Assembly: GCA_050692195.1 (NCBI GenBank)
Contig: JBOGVA010000059.1
Coordinates: 1 to 10,759, forward strand
DNA: 10,759 nt
DNA from: JBOGVA01 sp050692195
GTDB lineage: Bacteria; Actinomycetota; UBA4738
Reading direction: 5' to 3'
Shown here: piece by piece, positions 6,449 to 10,759 of the stretch
How positions within the stretch are numbered: position 1 is the stretch's first letter
How the letters are laid out: every line of letters starts with the position of its first letter
The notes under the pieces: model-generated
Databases searched by the model: none
Seen by the model: the letters and a program-made list of their open reading frames with translations, nothing else
What the model was told of the DNA's origin: nothing
Translations under genes and position numbers: made by a program

Positions 6449-7477
6449 ATGCGCCGAAGGAGTCTCGCTTGGTTCGCCGGCCTTGCCGGTCTGCTGGTGG
6501 CCTCGATGCTCCTCGCCGTGGCAGTCGGGGCTGTGTGGATCTCGCCGTGGACGACGATCCGGCTCACCGGCTGGAAGCTCGGGCTCGCCGGCCCCCCCGA
6601 TGGCGTTCCGGCAGCCGCGAACGTGATCCTCTTTCAGCTCAGGCTGCCCCGCGTGCTGCTGGCGGGCGTCGTCGGGGCGGCCCTCGCCGCCGCCGGGGCC
6701 GTATTCCAGGCGCTGTTCAGGAATCCCATGGCCGACCCAGCGATCATCGGGGTGTCGTCCGGGGCCGCCCTGGGGGCCGTCGCGGCGATCCTCCTCGGCG
6801 GCGGTTCGCTGCTCGGCGGGGCCGGAGTTCCGGCGGCCGCATTCGTGGGGGCGCTGGGCACGGCCCTGCTCGTCTACCGGCTGGCGAGGATCGGACCGGC
6901 CATCCAGATGACCACGCTTCTCCTCTCGGGCATCGCCGTTGCCGCCATCGTCTCCGCCATCGTCTCCCTGGTCATGACCTTCTCCGGGGAGCAGATCAGG
7001 TCGATCTACTTCTGGCTTCTGGGCGGCCTGAGCGCGCGCGGGTGGAGGCCGCTCGCCGGGGTGACTCCACTGGTCCTGTTGGGCCTCGTCGCCGCACTGG
7101 GGAATGCAGGACGGCTGAACCTGTCCACCCTCGGGGACGAGCGCGCCTCCCAGCTCGGCCTGGACGCGGAGATGTTCAAGCGATGGATGCTCGCCACCGG
7201 TTCGCTGCTCGCCGCCGCCGCCGTCTCCGTCGCCGGCCTGATCGGGTTCGTGGGGCTGATGACCCCGCACATCCTGAGACTGGTCGTCGGCGCGGACCAT
7301 CGCAGGCTCATCCCCGCATCCATCCTGGGCGGTGGGGCGTTCATGGTGCTGGCGGACCTGGCGGCACGTACCGCCGTCAGCCCGCAGGAGATCCCGGTGG
7401 GCGCCGTAACCGCCGTCCTGGGAGGACCTTTCTTTCTGTATCTATTGAGGAAGGAGCGGCGTGCGGCCAGTCCCTGA
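6449..7477 (+). CDS. btuC: Cobalamin ABC transporter permease (FecCD family)
   Basis: The 342-residue integral membrane permease belongs to the FecCD/BtuC family, whose dimers have about 20 transmembrane helices in total. Family signatures are QLRLPRVLLAGVVGAALAAA (substrate-path region), FQALFRNPMADPAIIGVSSG, IGFVGLMTPHILRLVVGADH (the coupling-helix region contacting the ATPase), and LADLAARTAVSPQEIPVGAV followed by GGPFFLYLLRK at the C-terminus. Several long Ala/Leu/Val stretches are membrane segments. ATG 6449 lies 4 nt after the btuF stop and gives a normal N-terminus, MRRRSLAWFAG with positive residues before the first helix. A start inside btuF (TTG 6392) would add 19 unlikely residues. 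The ribosome site is weak (GGAAG, 12 nt upstream), so translational coupling to btuF is likely. Its end overlaps btuD by 17 nt. Confidence 0.94.
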   Translation: MRRRSLAWFAGLAGLLVASMLLAVAVGAVWISPWTTIRLTGWKLGLAGPPDGVPAAANVILFQLRLPRVLLAGVVGAALAAAGAVFQALFRNPMADPAIIGVSSGAALGAVAAILLGGGSLLGGAGVPAAAFVGALGTALLVYRLARIGPAIQMTTLLLSGIAVAAIVSAIVSLVMTFSGEQIRSIYFWLLGGLSARGWRPLAGVTPLVLLGLVAALGNAGRLNLSTLGDERASQLGLDAEMFKRWMLATGSLLAAAAVSVAGLIGFVGLMTPHILRLVVGADHRRLIPASILGGGAFMVLADLAARTAVSPQEIPVGAVTAVLGGPFFLYLLRKERRAASP

Positions 7478-8309
7478 GCGAGCCGGGACGGCCCTGCTCG
7501 GATCGCCGGGCGGTGGCGGCGACGCCTCGCGGGGGCTCCTCGTCGAAGGGGTCACGGCCGGGTACGGGGCTCGTACGGTGCTGCACCAGGTGTCTCTCGC
7601 CGCCTGGCCGGGCCAGGTTACCGGCCTGATCGGTCCGAACGGCTCGGGGAAGACCACGCTGGTCCGGGTGGCGTCGAGGGGCCTTGGCCCTCGAGAGGGA
7701 AGCGTGCGGGTCGGCGGATCCGACCCCTACGCCGTTTCCGCAAGAGTGGCCGCGAGGCTCGTGGCGGTGGTTCCGCAGGAAGTGGCCCCCGCTTTCTCGT
7801 ACTCGGTGCTCGAGATGGTCCTGATGGGCCGGTCCGCGCACCTGTCCCCCTGGGGCGGAGGGGGGTCCGAGGATTGGGCCCACGCCAGGCGGGCAATGGC
7901 CAACGCGGCCGTGGAGCACCTGGCGGACCGGGCCTATCAGGAGCTCTCGGCGGGTGAGCGCCAGCGCGTCATCGTCGCCCAAGCCCTGGCTCAGGACGCG
8001 CCCGTCCTTCTGCTGGACGAGCCCACCACCCACCTCGACCTGAGGCATGTGGTGGAGATCCTGGCGCTGGTGCGTGGCCTGGCCAGATCCGAGGGCAAGG
8101 CCGTTCTGGCGATCTTCCACGACCTCAACCTGGCGTCGGTGTACTGCGATCGGATCGATGCGATGGTTTCGGGCCGGATCGTGGCTTCCGGGCCGCCGAG
8201 CACCGTACTCACCAGCGAGCTGGTGAGCGAGGTATTCGGGATCGAAGCCGAGGTCTGGCGGATCCCCGGGAGGCCTTCGGTGGTTGTGCCCCCGCCGGCA
8301 GCCCTCTAG
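7461..8309 (+). CDS. btuD: Cobalamin ABC transporter ATP-binding protein
   Basis: A 282-residue ABC ATPase that powers import through BtuC. Motifs are complete: Walker A GPNGSGKTT (K64), Q-loop VVPQ (Q106), signature LSAGE (162-166, a variant of LSGGQ usual for this family) followed by RQRV, Walker B VLLLDEP (D186, catalytic E187), D-loop THLD and switch AIFHDLN (H220). Some 25 residues rich in Gly/Ala precede the ATPase fold, so a later start cannot be ruled out. GTG 7461 is preferred because AAGGAG lies 4 nt upstream (7451-7456) and the 17-nt overlap with btuC gives translational coupling. It is the last gene of the btuFCD operon and under the same riboswitch. Its TAG stop overlaps the convergent regulator's TAG within CTAG (8306-8309). 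Confidence 0.94.
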   Translation: MRPVPERAGTALLGSPGGGGDASRGLLVEGVTAGYGARTVLHQVSLAAWPGQVTGLIGPNGSGKTTLVRVASRGLGPREGSVRVGGSDPYAVSARVAARLVAVVPQEVAPAFSYSVLEMVLMGRSAHLSPWGGGGSEDWAHARRAMANAAVEHLADRAYQELSAGERQRVIVAQALAQDAPVLLLDEPTTHLDLRHVVEILALVRGLARSEGKAVLAIFHDLNLASVYCDRIDAMVSGRIVASGPPSTVLTSELVSEVFGIEAEVWRIPGRPSVVVPPPAAL

Positions 8310-8932
8310 TCGACGAGGCCCTTGCGCAGGGCGATGGCCACGGCCTGGGCCCGGTCGTTCGCGCCCAGCTTCTCGAAGATCCTCTCGAGGTGCGTCTTGA
8401 CGGTGTGTGGGGAGATCCCCAGGTCGTGAGCGACCTCTTTGGTGGATGCCCCGTAGGCGACCTTCTGGAGGATCTGGGACTCTCTCCGAGACAGCGGGGT
8501 GTCCGGCCGCTGGTCCACGTACTGGACCTCCTCGATGAAGGCCCGCGTGAGAGTGGGATGGATGACTGCCTTTCCTTCCAGCGCGAGTTTGGCGGCCTGG
8601 ATCAGTTCGGCCGCGCTGACGTCCTTCAGCAGGTATCCGGAGACTCCTGCGCGGATGGCGTCCGCGATGGCGGCCCTGGACTCCTCGACCGTGAACAGGA
8701 TGACCTTGGTGTCCGGGCTGACCTGGCGGATCTCTTTGGTCGCCTCCAGCCCTCCCATCCCGGGCATCCTCACGTCCATGAACACGACCTCGGGGGAGAG
8801 TTCCTTGACGGCCTGCACGGCTTCCTCTCCCGTGCTGGCCTCCCCGACGATCTTCACGTCCTCTGACGTGGAGAGTGCAGACCGGAGCCCGTTTCGGGTG
8901 ACGGGGTGGTCATCGACGATCAGTACGCGCAT
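8306..8932 (-). CDS. NarL/LuxR-family DNA-binding response regulator
   Basis: A 208-residue two-component regulator. The receiver domain (about 1-118) has the acidic pair D7/D8, phospho-acceptor D53 in VVFMDVRMPG, switch T81 and conserved K103 in GYLLKD. A LuxR-type helix-turn-helix occupies about 146-205 (LSRRESQILQKVAYGASTKE through ISPHTVKTHLERIFEKL). ATG 8932 has AGGGAG 6 nt upstream (8939-8944). No histidine kinase lies nearby, so its signal and target genes are unknown. Such orphan regulators are common, and the kinase is usually elsewhere. The gene diverges from the DUF59 gene across 92 nt and converges on btuD, but nothing in the sequence links it to cobalamin. Confidence 0.95.
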   Translation of the reverse strand: MRVLIVDDHPVTRNGLRSALSTSEDVKIVGEASTGEEAVQAVKELSPEVVFMDVRMPGMGGLEATKEIRQVSPDTKVILFTVEESRAAIADAIRAGVSGYLLKDVSAAELIQAAKLALEGKAVIHPTLTRAFIEEVQYVDQRPDTPLSRRESQILQKVAYGASTKEVAHDLGISPHTVKTHLERIFEKLGANDRAQAVAIALRKGLVD

Positions 8933-8999
8933 CGGCGGCTCCCTGGCGCTCTGAGGGGCTTGGGGGGAACCCCGCCGTTTGCTTACGTTGGTACGCGTC

Positions 9000-9005
9000 T
9001 AGAAT
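9000..9005 (+). promoter_or_regulatory. Candidate -10 for the DUF59 gene
   Basis: TAGAAT lies 19 nt before the ATG, with AAGGAG between them. A weak -35-like TTGCTT at 8979-8984 is 15 nt upstream, shorter than usual. The hexamer is identical to the one before the cobalamin riboswitch. Confidence 0.45.
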
Positions 9006-9024
9006 ACCTTGTGAAGGAGTGCGG

Positions 9025-9414
9025 ATGAACGAAGCTCAGCCCATGAATCGATCCTCCCTTGAAGTCGAGCAGGGAGTGGAAACGGCGCATCCGAGCGAGC
9101 CTGCGGCGGACGGCGCGGCGCTGAAGGAGCAGGTCCTGGAGGCGCTCAAGAACGTCCTGGACCCCGAGCTCGGGATCAACATCGTGGACCTCGGCCTGGT
9201 GTATGGGGTGGAGATCGAGAGTGATGCCGTCCACATCACCTACACCCTGACCACGATGGGGTGTCCCATCGGGCCCCTCATCGAGGCCGAGATGAAGCAG
9301 TTCCTCTCCGGCATCCAGGGCATCAACCAGGTCAATGCGGAGATGGTCCTGCGTCCTCCCTGGACCCCAGAGATGATGTCCGAGGAGGCCAAGGCGGCGC
9401 TCGGGTTCTTCTGA
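9025..9414 (+). CDS. DUF59 / MIP18-family metal-sulfur cluster assembly factor
   Basis: The 129-residue protein belongs to the SufT/PaaD-like DUF59 family, whose members help assemble or deliver iron-sulfur clusters in the cytoplasm. Residues 1-30 are a poorly conserved polar leader. The domain from about 31 to 115 has LKNVLDPELGINIVDLGLVY, TLTTMGCPIGPLIE with the conserved Cys C80, and PPWTPEMMSEEAKAALGFF at the C-terminus, all family hallmarks. ATG 9025 is chosen because AAGGAG (9014-9019) lies 5 nt upstream; a GTG at 9019 overlaps that site. Actinobacterial homologues often sit at the end of a suf operon, but here the gene stands alone between a response regulator and an insertion sequence. 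A specific symbol is not justified: sufT and paaD relatives cannot be separated by eye. Confidence 0.92.
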   Translation: MNEAQPMNRSSLEVEQGVETAHPSEPAADGAALKEQVLEALKNVLDPELGINIVDLGLVYGVEIESDAVHITYTLTTMGCPIGPLIEAEMKQFLSGIQGINQVNAEMVLRPPWTPEMMSEEAKAALGFF

Positions 9415-9460
9415 GCCTCCTCCGGCAAGCGGACGATGGACAGTGTGTGTGTGGAAGCGG

Positions 9461-9475
9461 GGTCTTGACCAGACC
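9461..9475. repeat. Short inverted repeat at the IS right junction
   Basis: GGTCT and AGACC are perfect complements flanking a TGACC loop. No T-run follows, so it is not a good intrinsic terminator for the DUF59 gene. The right arm spans the IS end, so at least part of the symmetry arises from the insertion. Confidence 0.4.
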
Positions 9476-9481
9476 TTCTAT
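9474..9481 (-). repeat. IS right-end motif, copied in the upstream noncoding end
   Basis: ATAGAAGG on the transposase strand lies 4 nt after the transposase stop. An identical 8-mer is at 10595-10602, inside the second loop of the candidate bridge RNA. It is interpreted as the left donor sequence matched by its guide. Confidence 0.55.
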
Positions 9482-9483
9482 GT

Positions 9484-9489
9484 TGTCAA
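9484..9489 (-). promoter_or_regulatory. Consensus -35 (TTGACA) at the IS right end
   Basis: A perfect TTGACA overlaps the transposase stop codon and points outward from the right end. No -10 follows at the proper distance in the flanking DNA. In circularised IS110 elements a -35 in the right end and a -10 in the left end are known to combine. Here 10 nt follow it up to the end motif, and TATGAA in the left end is preceded by 7 nt of matched left-end sequence. Confidence 0.45.
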
Positions 9490-10520
9490 GGGGCCACTTC
9501 GACACTCCTGGAGTCAGCAACCAGGTGGCGGTAGACGACGTTCGAGAGGTGGCGCTTCAGGCATCGCGTGGCCTCCTTGTGCGACTTGCCCCCCTCCCGC
9601 TGGCGCGCCATGTAGGCCTGGGCCTCCGGCATGACTCGGCACTGGACCAGGGCGATGTAGTGCAGGGCCCAGTTCAGCTGCCGGTTCCCTCCCCGGTTCA
9701 GCCGGTGCCGGTGAGTCTGCCCCGAGGAAGCGGGGAGCGGAGCCGTCCCGGAGAGGACTGCGAAGGCGGCCTTGGACCGGATCCTAGAGGGATCGCCCAC
9801 CTCCCCCAGGATCTTGGCAGCGACGAACGGCCCGACACCGGGGATCTCGGTCAGGCTCGTCCCGGTCTCCCGGACCGTGGCTTCGATGCGCCGGTCCATG
9901 GGGGCGATCTCCCCCTCCAGCCTGGACAGTTCGCCGAGCCGCCTGCGAAGGAGCTCCGCACGCACCGACCGGTCTCCTCTCAGCAGGGACCTCGCCTTGG
10001 CCCGGTGCACCTTGGCTCTGAGGTTGGGGACCGCTCCTCCGTACCCGGGCCGGATGTTCACCAGGTCGGCGTGGGCCCGGTTCGCCATCTGGGTCCTGGC
10101 CCGAACGAGCTGGTCCCGGTAGTCGACGAGGGCCCTGAGGTCAGTGAGCATCTCGATCCGGTGCGCTGAAGGCAAGACCTCTCCACTGGCCACGATCCGA
10201 GCGATGGCCACCGAGTCGACCAGGTCGGACTTGCCCTGGGAGTGGCGTCGGCGTCGCTCCCGGTGAGTAAGCGTGGTCGGTACTTCCCGGACGTCTTCAC
10301 CGGCCCCGAGGAGGTACCTCGAGAGCGACGCACCGTAGCTGAGCGAGCACTCGATCCCGATCACCCGGTCCAGGCCTCGCTCCCGGACCCATCCGAGGAG
10401 AGCCCGATGTCCCCGCGGGTCGTTGGGGAACTCGACTGCCTCGAGCACCCTGCCCAGGGCATCCACCGCTGCCACAGCGAGCGAGCCCTTGGCGGGGTCG
10501 ATCCCGATCGCCACCTCCAC
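9486..10520 (-). CDS. IS110-family transposase (DEDD bridge-RNA-guided recombinase)
   Basis: The 344-residue recombinase has an N-terminal RuvC-like DEDD domain and a C-terminal Transposase_20 domain. Catalytic acidic residues are D8 (IGIDPAKG), E57 (IGIECSLS), D99 and D102 (KSDLVDSVAIARI), with the same spacing as in characterised IS110 proteins. A helical linker occupies about 120-215, a helix-hairpin-helix-like IPGVGPFVAAKILGEVGD lies at 226-243, and SSGQTHRHRLNRGGNRQLNW (265-284) holds the serine nucleophile expected at S266 or S265. All essential residues are present, so the enzyme looks intact. GTG 10520 is supported by AAGGAGG 5 nt upstream (10526-10532). The gene converges on the DUF59 gene. 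Related enzymes act with a bridge RNA from the same element; a candidate lies directly upstream. Confidence 0.95.
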   Translation of the reverse strand: MEVAIGIDPAKGSLAVAAVDALGRVLEAVEFPNDPRGHRALLGWVRERGLDRVIGIECSLSYGASLSRYLLGAGEDVREVPTTLTHRERRRRHSQGKSDLVDSVAIARIVASGEVLPSAHRIEMLTDLRALVDYRDQLVRARTQMANRAHADLVNIRPGYGGAVPNLRAKVHRAKARSLLRGDRSVRAELLRRRLGELSRLEGEIAPMDRRIEATVRETGTSLTEIPGVGPFVAAKILGEVGDPSRIRSKAAFAVLSGTAPLPASSGQTHRHRLNRGGNRQLNWALHYIALVQCRVMPEAQAYMARQREGGKSHKEATRCLKRHLSNVVYRHLVADSRSVEVAP

Positions 10521-10544
10521 GCTGGCCTCCTTCCCTCGGCCGAC

Positions 10545-10740
10545 CTACGATGGTGGCCGGCGGGAGGACAAGCAGGCGTTGGGTTGAGATCCAGCCTTCT
10601 ATCAAGTCACTTCCGCCAGCCCGGTCCCGGCCGGAGGGACGGTCAGGTCAAAGGTCAGCGGCTTCAGGGGCCGCGACTTGCGGTTTCGGAGTCACCTCCG
10701 GCCGGTCCCGGGAACTCTCTCCCATCGCGGGGACCTACCG
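10545..10740 (-). ncRNA. Candidate IS110 bridge RNA (seekRNA) with two guide loops
   Basis: This is read by eye from the transposase strand. The first large hairpin has a perfect 11-bp stem, CCGGCCGGAGG (10695-10705) with CCTCCGGCCGG (10627-10637), around a 57-nt loop. The second has an 8-bp stem with one G-U pair, GCTGGCGG (10613-10620) with CCGCCGGC (10556-10563), around a 49-nt loop. Two successive loops upstream of the transposase match the known bridge RNA layout: target-binding loop, then donor-binding loop. The second loop holds ATAGAAGG (10595-10602), identical to the right-end motif, and ACGCCTGC (10572-10579), the reverse complement of GCAGGCGT at the left end (10757-10750). The first loop holds TTGACC (10646-10651), the reverse complement of the right flank. 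The ends of the RNA are estimates. Confidence 0.65.
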
Positions 10741-10744
10741 GGGA

Positions 10745-10750
10745 TTCATA
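10745..10750 (-). promoter_or_regulatory. Candidate -10 of the bridge RNA promoter
   Basis: TATGAA on the minus strand lies close to the inferred left end. Transcription starting about 7 nt downstream would begin the RNA near 10738, ahead of the first hairpin. No -35 is visible in the few bases remaining; it could be supplied by the right-end TTGACA after circularisation. Confidence 0.4.
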
Positions 10751-10757
10751 CGCCTGC
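10750..10757 (-). repeat. IS left-end motif complementary to the candidate donor guide
   Basis: GCAGGCGT on the minus strand is the exact reverse complement of the 8-mer at 10572-10579 in the 3' half of the second loop. It is the expected position and orientation for the right donor sequence. It could alternatively be one arm of a long-range stem. Confidence 0.5.
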
Positions 10758-10759
10758 GG

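Larger units (their letters stand above)
9472..10759 (-). mobile_element. IS110-family insertion sequence, left end at or just beyond the window edge
   Basis: The element comprises one DEDD recombinase gene, a very short noncoding 3' end (right end at about 9472-9485) and a long, structured 5' noncoding end (10521-10759). This asymmetry is typical of the IS110 group, whose bridge RNA is encoded upstream of the transposase. There are no terminal inverted repeats, as expected for the family. The right boundary is placed in the AGA (plus strand) at 9471-9473, next to the end motif ATAGAAGG (minus, 9474-9481). The left boundary is inferred from the donor-guide match at 10750-10757, so the element ends within a few bases of, or just outside, position 10759. 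Its length of about 1.29 kb is normal. The exact core dinucleotide cannot be fixed because the left flank is not visible. Confidence 0.8.

Noticed and set aside
5272..6567. 431-codon minus-strand frame opposite the riboswitch and btuF
   Set aside because: It crosses the riboswitch, the terminator and btuF and has no domain; btuF is clearly the real gene.
6323..7300. 325-codon minus-strand frame opposite btuC
   Set aside because: It is rich in Gly/Glu/Asp/Arg with no motifs and lies opposite an unmistakable FecCD permease.
8964..8973. GGGGAACCCC as a possible operator in the divergent gap
   Set aside because: The 4-bp arms in a G/C-rich stretch are expected by chance, and nothing places it relative to a promoter.
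9443..9452. Short GT repeat after the DUF59 gene
   Set aside because: Only five units; no function can be supported.
9474..10602. The two ATAGAAGG copies as target-site duplications bounding a smaller 1.1-kb IS
   Set aside because: This would leave only about 75 nt upstream of the transposase and put the first hairpin outside the element. IS110 elements do not usually make such duplications, and the second copy lies inside a stem-bounded loop with another guide match. It remains the main alternative.

Overview
The window is GC-rich, gene-dense DNA with short intergenic gaps. It looks like a high-GC actinobacterium or a relative. The evidence is codon use strongly biased to G/C at third positions, a dihydrolipoyl dehydrogenase beside a 2-oxo-acid dehydrogenase E2 gene (an arrangement known from actinobacteria), GTG starts, TANNNT -10 motifs very close to some start codons, and a B12 importer with a lipoprotein binding protein and no outer-membrane receptor. 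The exact taxon cannot be read from this window.

Layout. Positions 1-1763 (minus) hold lpd followed by the N-terminal part of a lipoyl-domain E2 gene that runs off the left edge. gcvT (1799-2899, plus) diverges from lpd across 35 nt. It ends 2 nt from a convergent M20-family metallopeptidase (2902-4242, minus), which lies downstream of an unrecognised putative lipoprotein (4317-5042, minus). The 418-nt gap at 5043-5460 holds a plus-strand -10 candidate, a complete cobalamin riboswitch (about 5151-5354) and an intrinsic terminator (5400-5428). These lead into a three-gene cobalamin ABC importer, btuF-btuC-btuD (5461-8309). btuD converges on an orphan NarL/LuxR-type response regulator (8306-8932, minus), the two stop codons sharing a CTAG palindrome. 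A DUF59/MIP18-type iron-sulfur assembly gene (9025-9414) follows. The right end is an IS110-family insertion sequence (about 9472 to the window edge) with a DEDD recombinase gene on the minus strand.

How the genes work together. Lpd is the shared E3/L-protein of 2-oxo-acid dehydrogenases and the glycine cleavage system, so E2, lpd and gcvT form a lipoate/one-carbon cluster. BtuFCD imports cobalamin and is probably switched off by cobalamin through transcription termination.

The most interesting element is the 5' noncoding end of the IS110 element. Read by eye on the transposase strand, it folds into two consecutive large hairpin loops, the architecture of IS110 bridge RNAs. The second loop carries an 8-nt copy of the element's right end and, further 3', an 8-nt reverse complement of a sequence at the probable left end: the two donor guides expected of a bridge RNA. 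The first loop carries a 6-nt reverse complement of the DNA just outside the right end, as expected for the right target guide. A TTGACA at the right end and a TATGAA at the left end could form a promoter only in the circular form. All folding and pairing is manual and needs computational and experimental testing.
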